A stretch of DNA of 64,000 bases from Burkholderiaceae bacterium (GTDB lineage Bacteria > Pseudomonadota > Gammaproteobacteria > Burkholderiales > Burkholderiaceae_E), in NCBI GenBank assembly GCA_024235875.1, contig JACKLP010000006.1, forward strand, positions 1 to 64,000, written 5' to 3'. The translations under genes were made by a program, and so were the position numbers. Each line of letters begins with the position of its first letter. The stretch's first letter is position 1. The notes under the pieces were generated by a model. The model did not search any database. It worked only from the letters and a program-made list of their open reading frames with translations, and was not told the DNA's origin. Shown piece by piece: positions 17,388 through 26,120 of the stretch.

Positions 17388-18536
17388 ATGCTTTCATTCG
17401 GCGCACGTGCACAAAGCGAGAGGCTCGAGCGCATGCAGGCCTCGCCGCGCTGGCGCGGCGACGGCTTTGCCAACGTGCATCCGATCCTGCCCGGATTGCG
17501 CGATCCGAATGCGCCCCGCCCGAGCCTCGGCGAGTTCCTGTGCGGCGGATCGCGCCGCGTGCCCGACGCGCCGCTGCCCGCGATCGATCCGCGTGCGCAC
17601 TGGGCCCGTTCGAGCCAGAGCGGCTTGCGTGCCACCTGGCTGGGCCACGCCACCGTCTTCATCGAGATCGACGGGGCCCGCCTGCTCACCGACCCCGTCT
17701 GGGGTACCCGCGCCTCGCCCTTCCGGCTGCTGGGGCCGCGGCGCTTCCAGCCGGTTCCGGTGCGGCTGCGCGACATGCCCGCGGTCGACGCGGTCCTCGT
17801 GTCGCACGATCACTACGATCACCTCGACTTCCCGACCGTGAAGGCGCTGGCGCGTCACAGCACCGTGCCCTTCATCACCTCGCTCGGTGTCGGCGCTCAC
17901 CTGCAGGCCTGGGGCGTGCCACCAGCGCGTATCCACGAACTCGACTGGTGGGAGTCGATGCGCGTGCCGGGCACCGCGGTCACCGTGACGGCCGCCCCCT
18001 CGCAACACTTCTCGGGCCGGGGGATGAAGGATCGCAATGCCACGCTGTGGTCCTCGCTCGTGATCCGCTCCGAGCGGCATGCGGTGTTCTTCAGTGGCGA
18101 TACCGGCCTGACCACCGAATACCAGGTGATCCGCGAGCGCCTCGGACCGTTCGACCTGGTGATGCTGGAGGTCGGTGCGTTTCATCCGTCCTGGGGCGAC
18201 ATCCACCTGGGGCCCGCGAACGCACTGGAAGCACATGCATTGCTCGGCGGTGGCGCCTTGATGCCCGTGCACTGGGGTACCTTCAGCCTGGCAATGCACG
18301 CCTGGGACGAACCCGTCGAAACGCTGCTGGCCTTGGGCGAGGCCCGCGCTACCCCGCTGCTGCTGCCGCGCCTGGGCGAGCCGGTGGAGCCCGCGCACGG
18401 GCCGGCTGCCCAGGCCTGGTGGCGCGCGAACGACCGGGCGCCGACCGGGCCGGCCGTCACGCCCGCCGAGCCGCAGCTCAGGGAGCTGGAAGCGGTTCCG
18501 CCTCGCCTGCGCAAGCTGCCCTGGCCGCTCGACTGA
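17388..18536 (+). CDS. Metallo-beta-lactamase-fold hydrolase (NAPE-PLD/UlaG-like)
   Basis: 382 residues. Zinc motifs in order: WLGHATVFIEIDG at the first strand, SHDHYDHLD (HxHxDH at 140-145), PSQHFSGRG, FFSGDTG and a late PVHWGTF. This set is typical of the NAPE-PLD and lactonase-like branch of the fold; the substrate is unknown. No signal peptide is visible. It begins 31 bp after the deacetylase-like gene and may be the third gene of that unit, though no strong ribosome site is seen before the ATG at 17388. Confidence 0.88.
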   Translation: MLSFGARAQSERLERMQASPRWRGDGFANVHPILPGLRDPNAPRPSLGEFLCGGSRRVPDAPLPAIDPRAHWARSSQSGLRATWLGHATVFIEIDGARLLTDPVWGTRASPFRLLGPRRFQPVPVRLRDMPAVDAVLVSHDHYDHLDFPTVKALARHSTVPFITSLGVGAHLQAWGVPPARIHELDWWESMRVPGTAVTVTAAPSQHFSGRGMKDRNATLWSSLVIRSERHAVFFSGDTGLTTEYQVIRERLGPFDLVMLEVGAFHPSWGDIHLGPANALEAHALLGGGALMPVHWGTFSLAMHAWDEPVETLLALGEARATPLLLPRLGEPVEPAHGPAAQAWWRANDRAPTGPAVTPAEPQLRELEAVPPRLRKLPWPLD

Positions 18537-18585
18537 TGCCGGCGCGGGCCGATCGGCGCCGGCCCGATCATCGACGATCTTCGGC

Positions 18586-19788
18586 TCAGCCCGCCATCGC
18601 CGGTCGCTGATCGCCGCCGGATCCCCAGGGCTCGATACGCGAGATGCCAACGATCAGCCTGACCAGGTCAGCCTGCCGCGTGACCCGGGTCTTGTCGTAG
18701 ATCGCCCGCAGCTGGCTGCGGATCGTGTGCAGGGAAACGCCGCGCTGCGCGCTGATCTGCGCCGGCGTCTCGCCCTGCGCGAGGGCCGTGGCGACCGACG
18801 CCTCGGCCGGGGTGAGGCCAAGTACCTGGCCCACCACGAAGGGATCGATGTCCTCGGCCAGACCGATCGGATGCATCAGCAGCACCGCAAGTGGGTCGGT
18901 CCCGAAGGCCTGCATGGTCGGCTCGGGCCGGGCGGGCAGGCCGAAGAGGAGAAAGCTGCCCGTGGTGCCCGCCTCGCCGACCCGAAGGAATGTCTCGCCT
19001 CGCTCAGCCCGCGTGAGTGGGTCGCCGCGCAGCAGCGCGCTGGCGAGCGCGACCATCCTGGCGTGGTCGGCCGCCTGGCTCAGGCACAGCCGGCGTGCCT
19101 GCAGGGAGACCAGCCGGCCCGAGGCAAGCAATTCGTCGGCCGCACGATTGCGATAGCGGACGCGCTGCATGCCATCGACCAGGAAGGCCGCCTGCGGCAG
19201 GGCATCGAGAACCGTATGTCCGGCGGCGACGCGATCCGCCGTATGCCGCAATCGCAGGTAGATCTGCATGGCCTCGACGAAGTGCCGGCGCAACCGGCTC
19301 AGTTGCGCGATCTCGGCGCCGTCGAGCGGACGCGCATGGTTCGTGCGAATGACGCCCAGCAGCACCACGTGCCGGTCGTCGTCGACGATCTTGGTCCCCG
19401 ACAGGTATCGGTAGCCGTACGGTATCGCGTACTCCTGGAAGAACGGACTGTGCGCGACGTAGTGGTCGGAAAACTGGAGGTGGTCGTGCACCCACTGGTC
19501 GTCGCGCAGGGCCATCGCGGGCCCGAGGCGCGGGTTCTTCTCGTGGTAGCCGGTGATGTAGAGCAGCTCGCCCTGCGCGGACAGGCCCGAACTGCCCCAC
19601 GAGAACATCAACCGCCCGTCGCGCTTGTCGACCCCGATGATGTGCACGCAAAACAGATCGAATGCCGCCGTGATCGCATCGGCGGCGTCCGACCATGGTG
19701 CATGGCCCGCGGCGGCCCGATAGATGCGGCGGATGCAATCGTCGAACGTTGGCTCGTCGACGGGTTGGGACAACTCGGTTCGGTCCAA
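18586..19788 (-). CDS. LuxR-type helix-turn-helix transcriptional regulator
   Basis: 400 residues from a TTG at 19788, chosen because CCGGAGGAAG precedes it by a normal distance; an open frame extends 28 codons further without a better start. The C-terminus carries the LuxR HTH (LTPAEASVATALAQGETPAQIS, then QRGVSLHTIRSQLRAIYDKTRV). The N-terminal 330 residues look like a sensory region (LVDGMQRVRYRNRAADELL is PAS-like) with no autoinducer-binding signature. It follows the monooxygenase gene by 153 bp on the same strand and may regulate that operon. Confidence 0.88.
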   Translation of the reverse strand: MDRTELSQPVDEPTFDDCIRRIYRAAAGHAPWSDAADAITAAFDLFCVHIIGVDKRDGRLMFSWGSSGLSAQGELLYITGYHEKNPRLGPAMALRDDQWVHDHLQFSDHYVAHSPFFQEYAIPYGYRYLSGTKIVDDDRHVVLLGVIRTNHARPLDGAEIAQLSRLRRHFVEAMQIYLRLRHTADRVAAGHTVLDALPQAAFLVDGMQRVRYRNRAADELLASGRLVSLQARRLCLSQAADHARMVALASALLRGDPLTRAERGETFLRVGEAGTTGSFLLFGLPARPEPTMQAFGTDPLAVLLMHPIGLAEDIDPFVVGQVLGLTPAEASVATALAQGETPAQISAQRGVSLHTIRSQLRAIYDKTRVTRQADLVRLIVGISRIEPWGSGGDQRPAMAG

Positions 19789-19941
19789 GGCTTCCTCCGG
19801 AAACGAGTCGCCCGCGCGCCGCGCGCGCAGGACTCGGCAACGAAGGAGAAACCATGGTGGCCCGCCCGTCATCCCACAGGGTGATTAACCCGATTCGGGT
19901 GCACTGCGGGCTGCGGGCCGCCGACTGCCGGCGGCCAGGGC

Positions 19942-21045
19942 TCAGGTCCCGGTACGCCCGATGGCCGCGTTGACCTTGGGCATCACCTGCTCGGCCATCA
20001 GCTCCATCGAGCGCCGCCCCAGCACCGGATCGACCCAGTCGTGACACGGATAGAGCAGCGTGCCGAAGTCGCCGACTTCCTCGCGGAACGCAAGGATCTG
20101 GTCGACCACGCTGTTCACCGAGCCCGCGATGACCAGCCTGGGGGTCATCGTATCGGCCGTGATGCTCTCGTCGGGTTCGCTCTGGTCCGCCTTGAACAGA
20201 TTGGAGCGGCCACCGAAGCCCACCAGCTTGCGAATCAGCTGCTTGAAGTAGAAGTGGTAGGGCCCTTCCGAAGAATGGCCGTAGCGCTTGGCGAGCGCAT
20301 CATCGTCGTCGGTGACGAAGATGCTCTTGGCCACGCGCCAGTTCTCGGCGAGCGCCGGCCGTCCGCCCTGCTGGCAGCCCTCGACGTATTTCGGCCAATG
20401 CGACTTCACCCACTGCGGCAGCAGGAAATTCGCCGAGATCGGCTCCCAGCCGCGCGCGGCCGCCGCGGCGACGCCCGCGGAGAATGGCGCGACGGCGGTA
20501 ACGACGATCGGTGGATGCGGTTGCTGGTAGGGCTTGAGAATGATGCCCTGCCCGATCTCGGGGATCATCGTGCGCGCGGTACTCACCTCGAAGTACTCGC
20601 CCTTGAGGTCGTAGGGCGCGTCGCCGGCCCAGATCGCGAGCACCATGTCGATGGCCTCGAGGAACATCGCCGTGCGATCCTTGCCCAGGTTGCCGAACAC
20701 CTCGGCGTCGGACATCAGGCCGCCGGGACTGATGCCCATCAGGAACCGCCCCTCGAGCAAGTGGTCGATCATCGCCACGTTGGCCGCGACCGCCGCTGGA
20801 TGAGTGTTGGGCATGTTGACCGTGCCCGAGCCCAGCTTGATCGTCTTGGTGTCGGTGGCGAGACTGCAAAGGAACATCAGGCAGGACGTCACGTTCTCGG
20901 CCAGGTCGGTCGAATGCTCGCCGACCAGCGCCTCCACGTAGCCGAGTCGGTCGGCCATGATGATCGCCTCGCGGTCCTCGCGCAGGGTCTCCGAGGGCCT
21001 GCGTCCGGGCGGGTGCAGGGGCATCATGAAGGTACCGAGTTTCAT
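19942..21045 (-). CDS. LLM-class (luciferase-like) F420/FMN-dependent monooxygenase
   Basis: 367 residues of a TIM-barrel bacterial-luciferase-like protein. The start MKLGTFMMPLHPPGR, the blocks VGEHSTDL and LGSGTVNMPNTHPAAVAANVAMIDHLLEGR, and FLMGISPGG are typical of FMNH2-dependent monooxygenases in the LuxA/limonene-monooxygenase line. It would need a flavin reductase elsewhere. The ATG at 21045 overlaps the stop of the alpha/beta hydrolase (ATGA). That pairing suggests oxygenation linked to hydrolysis of an ester or lactone. Confidence 0.9.
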   Translation of the reverse strand: MKLGTFMMPLHPPGRRPSETLREDREAIIMADRLGYVEALVGEHSTDLAENVTSCLMFLCSLATDTKTIKLGSGTVNMPNTHPAAVAANVAMIDHLLEGRFLMGISPGGLMSDAEVFGNLGKDRTAMFLEAIDMVLAIWAGDAPYDLKGEYFEVSTARTMIPEIGQGIILKPYQQPHPPIVVTAVAPFSAGVAAAAARGWEPISANFLLPQWVKSHWPKYVEGCQQGGRPALAENWRVAKSIFVTDDDDALAKRYGHSSEGPYHFYFKQLIRKLVGFGGRSNLFKADQSEPDESITADTMTPRLVIAGSVNSVVDQILAFREEVGDFGTLLYPCHDWVDPVLGRRSMELMAEQVMPKVNAAIGRTGT

Positions 21046-21896
21046 TGCAGTGATCCTCCGTGCCGGGTGCGGCAGAAACCATCGATCAGCGATGCGAGTG
21101 CGTCCGGTTGCTGGATCGCGGACAGATGCCCGCAGGGGTCCAATACCTCGAGGCGGGCGCCCGGAATCGAGTCCGCGATCGCCTGCATCGCGGCTGGCGG
21201 GGCCGCGCCATCCTGCGCACCGGCGACCAGCAGCACCGGCCGATCGATCGCGTCGATGCGCGACGCAAGCGTCACCTGTTGAATCGCTCGGATGCACGAC
21301 TCGTACCCGGCCGGCGCGGTGCGACGAATGATGTCGCGTACGCGGGCCATCACTTCCGGATTCGCATCACGATAGTCCTGCGCGAACCAGCGCGCCAGCG
21401 TCGCCTGCGCCAGCGCGTCGATGCCCTCGCCCTTCAGGATGTCCAGGCGCTGATCCCACCCGGCGATGCCAGCCGCGTCGATGCTCGCGCGGCAATTGCA
21501 GGCCACCACGCCGAGCACGCGATCGGGCGCATCGAGCACACACTTCAAGGCGGTCATGCCGCCCAGCGAGATGCCGACCAGCACGGCTTGGGCCACGCCG
21601 GCCGCATCGAGCACCGCCAGCAGGTCGTCTCGGAGTGTCTGGAGCGTCGCTTGCACGCCCGGCGCCTGCGAAGCGCCATGACCGCGCGTGTCATAGGCGA
21701 GGATCCGGTAGCGCGGCGCGAGTCGTTCGATGACGGCCGCCCACAACGCGACATCGGTCGCGAGCGAGTTGGAAAGCACCAGCACCGGCGCGTTTGCCGG
21801 GCCGGGGTGATCGAACCATGCGATTCGCGCCCCGTCGGGACGCTCGACGACGCCCGTGGGCGCGGCGCCTGCCTGGGTGCCGTTGGTGCCGGCCAT
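21042..21896 (-). CDS. Alpha/beta hydrolase, 3-oxoadipate enol-lactonase (PcaD)-like
   Basis: 284 residues. Catalytic triad: Ser110 in GISLGG, Asp229 in AGAQDG and His257 in CGHLS. The layout and the NSLATDVALW segment near residue 45 match enol-lactonases of the beta-ketoadipate route, but no other pca gene is nearby, so the substrate may be another enol-lactone or ester. GGGAG precedes the ATG at 21896. It is the first gene of a minus-strand unit with the LLM monooxygenase and probably the LuxR regulator; its promoter region overlaps the palindrome at 21939-21960. Confidence 0.9.
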   Translation of the reverse strand: MAGTNGTQAGAAPTGVVERPDGARIAWFDHPGPANAPVLVLSNSLATDVALWAAVIERLAPRYRILAYDTRGHGASQAPGVQATLQTLRDDLLAVLDAAGVAQAVLVGISLGGMTALKCVLDAPDRVLGVVACNCRASIDAAGIAGWDQRLDILKGEGIDALAQATLARWFAQDYRDANPEVMARVRDIIRRTAPAGYESCIRAIQQVTLASRIDAIDRPVLLVAGAQDGAAPPAAMQAIADSIPGARLEVLDPCGHLSAIQQPDALASLIDGFCRTRHGGSLQ

Positions 21897-21928
21897 GCCT
21901 GTGTCTCCCGCGATGTTCGTTTCCGTGC

Positions 21929-21934
21929 ATTGTA
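21929..21934 (-). promoter_or_regulatory. Candidate -10 box for the hydrolase-monooxygenase unit
   Basis: On the minus strand this reads TACAAT, 5/6 to consensus. It sits 33 bp before the ATG at 21896. The corresponding -35 position falls inside the 22-bp palindrome at 21939-21960, so a protein bound there should block this promoter. Confidence 0.45.
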
Positions 21935-21938
21935 TGAT

Positions 21939-21960
21939 TTGTTGATCCGTGGATAAACAA
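21939..21960. promoter_or_regulatory. 22-bp palindromic operator between divergent genes
   Basis: The half sites TTGTTGATCC (21939-21948) and GGATAAACAA (21951-21960) are inverted repeats with one mismatch pair, separated by GT. This AT-rich element stands out from its GC-rich surroundings. It overlaps the -35 region of the leftward promoter and candidate rightward promoter sequences, as a repressor site would. The TetR gene at 23026-23697 and the LuxR gene at 18586-19788 are the nearest regulators. Confidence 0.65.
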
Positions 21961-22061
21961 GCGCAGTCGCGATGCGCAGCGGACCCGAGCGCCGATGACC
22001 GTCGGCGCTCGCCACCCGGAAAAAAAGGCCGCGAACCAGGCGTCCCAGGGAGACTGTCACG

Positions 22062-22958
22062 ATGAGCGCCAAGGCGACACAGGTCGGCATGATCGGATTG
22101 GGCATCATGGGCTCGGCCATGGCCTCCAATCTCCAGGACGCTGGCTTCAGGGTCACGGGGATCGACCCGGATCCGCGGGCGCGCGAGTCCGCCGCGTCGA
22201 CGATCGCCGCCGTCGGCGTCGACCTGTCCGCGCTGTCGCTGGACACCCGTGCGCTGGTGAGTTCCCTGCCGTCGGCGCGAGCCCTGGCGCAGGTGTGCGA
22301 GGCCTTGATCGAATGGGCGCAAGGCGCCAGCCCAGATGAAAGAATCGTCGTGGCCGAGACCAGTACGCTGCCGCTGGCCGACAAGGAGCAGGCCCGCAAC
22401 CGGCTCGAGGCCGTGGGCATCGGAATGGTCGATGCGCCACTTTCGGGAACGGGCGCCCAGGCGCGCACCCGTGATCTGGCCGTCTACGCCAGCGGGGAGC
22501 CTGCCGATGTCGCCGCCTTGGCCGCCGTGTTCGACGGCTTCGCGCGGGCGCGCTACGAAGTCGGCGCCTTCGGCAACGGCATGCGCATGAAGCTGGTCGC
22601 CAATCTGCTGGTGGCGATCCACAACGTTTCGAGCGCCGAGGCATTGCTGTTCGCGAAGCGACTGGGGCTCGACCCGGCGCGCGTGGTCGAAGTCGTCGGC
22701 GATGGCGCCGGCGCCTCGAGGATGCTGCAGGTGCGCGGCCCCATGATGGTCGCGCGGGGCTGGCAGAACGCCACGATGAAGCAGGACGTTTGGAGCAAGG
22801 ACATGGCGATCATCGGCGCGGCACTGGCCGAACTCGCGGTACCGGCGCCGCTGTTCGCCGCCTGCGTGCCCATCTACCATGCCGCGCTCGCGCAAGGCCA
22901 TGCACTCGACGATACGGCATCGGTCTACGCGGTGCTGGAGCGGCTGGCGGGCGACTGA
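22062..22958 (+). CDS. 3-hydroxyisobutyrate dehydrogenase-family NAD(P)-dependent oxidoreductase
   Basis: 298 residues. The Rossmann motif is GLGIMGSAMASNL (residues 12-24), the substrate loop APLSGTGAQAR replaces the common SGG, and the catalytic Lys177 lies in GNGMRMKLVANLL. The family oxidises beta-hydroxyacids or reduces the matching semialdehydes. It is divergent from the alpha/beta hydrolase across 165 bp holding the 22-bp palindrome, so it is probably co-controlled with that unit. It converges on the TetR gene. Confidence 0.9.
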   Translation: MSAKATQVGMIGLGIMGSAMASNLQDAGFRVTGIDPDPRARESAASTIAAVGVDLSALSLDTRALVSSLPSARALAQVCEALIEWAQGASPDERIVVAETSTLPLADKEQARNRLEAVGIGMVDAPLSGTGAQARTRDLAVYASGEPADVAALAAVFDGFARARYEVGAFGNGMRMKLVANLLVAIHNVSSAEALLFAKRLGLDPARVVEVVGDGAGASRMLQVRGPMMVARGWQNATMKQDVWSKDMAIIGAALAELAVPAPLFAACVPIYHAALAQGHALDDTASVYAVLERLAGD

Positions 22959-23025
22959 TCGGCGCCACCTGGGCGCGCCCGAGCGGTGCGCCCTCGGCCG
23001 GCCGCCTTGGGGCTTGCGGCCGCTC

Positions 23026-23697
23026 CTAGCCCCGGGCGCCCGCGATCTGCGCGTAGTGCTTCTCGGCTCCCGCCAGGAACAGATCCACCGCATCGGCGGT
23101 GCGGGTCTCGTAGCGCACGGTCGGTCGCACGCCGAAGATGTGGTGGCGAACGGCCCAGTAGAACATGCTGCCGTGCAGGTTCCAGACGAACTCGATCTCG
23201 CGCGCGGACGGCGCTCGTGCATGTGCGGGCGAACCCGGCGGCAGCAGCTCGGCGCGCAATTCCTCGCACATCGGCGCGAGAAGCCGGCGGCGCACCAGCG
23301 CGACATACGCGCGGTTGAAGCCCTCGCCGGCCAGACCCGCGTACATGTAGATCCGCAGCCACTGCGGACGGTAGGTGGTCTGCGCGTATTGCAGGTAGAA
23401 ACGGATCAGCCGGTCGCGCAAGGGCAAGGATCGATCGCGAAGCCGCTCGATCCAGCGTGCATCGAGCCGGCTCAGGAAGACCTCCTCGAACACGGCCTCG
23501 ATCAGCGCCTGCTTGGACGGGAAGTAGCGATAGAGCAGCGGCTGGGTCACACCGATGCGGCGCGTCAGTTCGCGCGTCTGCACGCCGAAACCCGCCTCCG
23601 AAAAATACTCGATCGCGGCATCGAGAATCTGTCGCCGGCGCACGGCGGGTGCCAGGCGCGCGCCGGTCGCGCGCGAGCGCCTCGCCGTCGCAGTCAT
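23026..23697 (-). CDS. TetR/AcrR family transcriptional regulator
   Basis: 223 residues. The N-terminal HTH is clear (RRRQILDAAIEYFSEAGF, then TRELTRRIGVTQPLLYRYFPSKQALIEAVF); the rest is the helical ligand-binding and dimer domain. It starts 5 bp after the molybdenum-hydroxylase large subunit, so it is the last gene of that operon and is likely to regulate it or the divergent promoter at 21.9 kb. Neither target is proven by the sequence. Confidence 0.92.
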   Translation of the reverse strand: MTATARRSRATGARLAPAVRRRQILDAAIEYFSEAGFGVQTRELTRRIGVTQPLLYRYFPSKQALIEAVFEEVFLSRLDARWIERLRDRSLPLRDRLIRFYLQYAQTTYRPQWLRIYMYAGLAGEGFNRAYVALVRRRLLAPMCEELRAELLPPGSPAHARAPSAREIEFVWNLHGSMFYWAVRHHIFGVRPTVRYETRTADAVDLFLAGAEKHYAQIAGARG

Positions 23698-23702
23698 CGC
23701 CG

Positions 23703-26120
23703 CTAGCGGATGCGACCGAGCGCGCGCAGGATGCGCGCCGGCGTGAACGGCTGCTCGCTGACGTTCGCCCCCAGCGGTGCGAGCGCGTCGTTGATCGCAT
23801 TCATGACCGCCGCGGGCGCACCCGCGGTACCGGCTTCGCCCGCGCCCTTGGCGCCGAGCTCGGAGGTCTGCGTCGGCGTCTCCACGTGCAAGACGTCGAT
23901 GTCGGGCATCTCGGTCGACATCGGGACCAGGTAGTCGGCCATGCTGCCATTGAGCATCTGGCCGTTCTCGTCGTAGAGGCACTCCTCGAGCATCGCGCCA
24001 CCGATTCCCTGGACGATGCCGCCACGGATCTGCTCGTCGACCAGCATCGGATTGATCACGGTACCGCAATCCTCGACGCACCAATGGCGCAGCAGGGTCA
24101 CGAAACCGGTCTCGACATCCACCTCGACCAGCGAGGCCTGGATACCGTTGGTGAAGGTGAAACCGTACTCGCGCGGCGTGTAGTGCCGGGTCACGGTCAG
24201 TTCCGACTGGAAATCCATCGGCAGCGTGTCGGGTCGGAAATACGCGACCCGCCCCACTTCGGCGAGGCTCGTGAGCACCTCGCTGGTCGCCTTGTCGACG
24301 ATATTGCCCTGGCGCAGATCGAGGCCGGCCTTGTCGCGCTCGAGGATGGCAGCCGCCACGTCGAGGATGTTCGACCGCAGCGCCTTGCCGGCCTGCAGCA
24401 CGGCCTCGCCGCCAATCCCCGCCCCCCGGGAGGCCCAGGTTCCGCCACCGTAGGGCGTCACGCCGGTGTCGCCGGTGACCACGCGGACCTTGTCGACGCC
24501 GACCCCCACGACGGTGGCGGCGACCTGCGCGAATACCGCCTCGGTCCCCTGGCCCTGCTCGGTGACGCTGACCATCACATTGATCATGCCGGCCGGGTCC
24601 AGGCGGATCGTCGCGCCGTCCTGCGCGGAGATGCGCGCGCCCCCCACGCCATAGAAGGCCGGCGACGGGTTGGTCACCTCGATCATGGCGGCCAGGCCGA
24701 TCCCGCGGTAGACACCTTGCTCGCGCAGGCGCCTTTGCTCGGCACGCAGGCCGTCGTAGTCCATCGCAGCGAGAAGCTTGTCGAGGCACTGGTGATGAGA
24801 CAGCTTCTCGAACTTGAGCCCGGACGGGAAGGTATACGGATAGGCATCGTCGGCGATGAGGTTGCGGCGCCGGAACTCGGCCGGGTCCATGTCGAGCGCA
24901 CGCGCGGCCTCGTCGACGATGCCCTCGGTGACGGCGACCGCGATCGGATGTCCGACGGCGCGGTACTGGCAGGTGACGTTCTTGTTCGTGAACACCACGT
25001 CGAGCGCGGCCCGATACTGCTGGTGCTTGTAGGGCCCGCCCGTCAGGTTCACGACCTGGTTGCCTTCGATGCCGCTGGTTCGCGGATAGACCGAGTACGG
25101 CCCGATGCCGGTGAGGTCGTCCAGGTCGAAGCCCAGCATGTCGCCGCTCTTGGTGCAGGCGAGTCGGATCCTGACGCGGTGCTCGCGTGCATGGATGTCG
25201 GTGATGAAGGATTCGGCCCGGTCGGCCACGAACTTGACCGGTCGACGCAGCATGACCGACAAGGCCGCGGTGGCCATCTCGTCGGGGTAGACATGCACCT
25301 TGATCCCGAACGAGCCGCCGACGTCCTTGCAGATCACCCGCACGTTCGACTCGGCGATACCCAGGTGACGCGAGAAGATGTCCTGCATCATGTGGGGAGC
25401 TTGCGTCGCCTGGTACACGGTGATCGAGTGATCGGCCGGGTTGTAGTCGGCGAGAATCGCGCGCGGTTCGGTCGTGACCCCGGTGTGGCGCGCGAAGTCG
25501 TAGGTCTTCTCGACCACCAGGTCGGCACGGGCGAAGGCCTCGTCGAAGCCGTCGGTGACCAGCTCGCGATGGAAGCAGAGGTTATCGCCCAGCTCGGGAT
25601 GGATGACCACCTCGCCGCTGAGCGCGGCGGCCATCTCCGTGACCACCGGCAGGGCCTCGTAGTCGACCACCACGAGCTCGGCCGCGTCCTCGGCCTGGCG
25701 ACGCGTCTCCGCCACCACCGCGGCGACGGCCTCGCCCTGCCAGCATGCGCGTTCGATCGCGACCGCATGCTGGGGCGCCGAGCGAATGCCCTTGAGGTGC
25801 CCGAGCACGCCGACCCAGGGCGTGCAGAACTCGGCCACCGCACGCCCGTCGACCGCGGCGATCACGCCCGGCGCCTTGCGTGCCTCGTCCAGGTCGATCG
25901 AGACGATCCGGGCGTGCGCGTGCGGGCTGCGCACGAAGACCACGTGGCCCAGTCGCGGCACGCGGATGTCGTCCAGGTAGGCGCCGCGGCCTTGCAGCAG
26001 CTTGCGCGCGCCACTGCGCGGCACGCGCTTGCCGATGAAGCGGCCATCGACGCGAGAATCGGCCTGCGGTTTGGCGCGCGAGTCCTCGGCCAGGACATCG
26101 AGTTCGTTGCGGGCGTTCAT
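23703..26120 (-). CDS. Molybdenum hydroxylase large subunit (xanthine dehydrogenase/CoxL family)
   Basis: 805 residues. It begins with the basic entry segment FIGKRVPRSGARKLLQGRGAYLDD and has the two-domain Mo-cofactor fold. The catalytic Glu lies in GAKGAGEAGTAGAP near the C-terminus. The active-site loop reads TCQYRAVGHP, not the AYRCSFR or AYRGAGR of CO dehydrogenases, so CO oxidation is unlikely; hydroxylation of an aldehyde or heteroaromatic is expected. The ATG at 26120 overlaps the small-subunit stop by 4 bp. It forms an SML-type enzyme with the next two genes. Confidence 0.92.
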   Translation of the reverse strand: MNARNELDVLAEDSRAKPQADSRVDGRFIGKRVPRSGARKLLQGRGAYLDDIRVPRLGHVVFVRSPHAHARIVSIDLDEARKAPGVIAAVDGRAVAEFCTPWVGVLGHLKGIRSAPQHAVAIERACWQGEAVAAVVAETRRQAEDAAELVVVDYEALPVVTEMAAALSGEVVIHPELGDNLCFHRELVTDGFDEAFARADLVVEKTYDFARHTGVTTEPRAILADYNPADHSITVYQATQAPHMMQDIFSRHLGIAESNVRVICKDVGGSFGIKVHVYPDEMATAALSVMLRRPVKFVADRAESFITDIHAREHRVRIRLACTKSGDMLGFDLDDLTGIGPYSVYPRTSGIEGNQVVNLTGGPYKHQQYRAALDVVFTNKNVTCQYRAVGHPIAVAVTEGIVDEAARALDMDPAEFRRRNLIADDAYPYTFPSGLKFEKLSHHQCLDKLLAAMDYDGLRAEQRRLREQGVYRGIGLAAMIEVTNPSPAFYGVGGARISAQDGATIRLDPAGMINVMVSVTEQGQGTEAVFAQVAATVVGVGVDKVRVVTGDTGVTPYGGGTWASRGAGIGGEAVLQAGKALRSNILDVAAAILERDKAGLDLRQGNIVDKATSEVLTSLAEVGRVAYFRPDTLPMDFQSELTVTRHYTPREYGFTFTNGIQASLVEVDVETGFVTLLRHWCVEDCGTVINPMLVDEQIRGGIVQGIGGAMLEECLYDENGQMLNGSMADYLVPMSTEMPDIDVLHVETPTQTSELGAKGAGEAGTAGAPAAVMNAINDALAPLGANVSEQPFTPARILRALGRIR

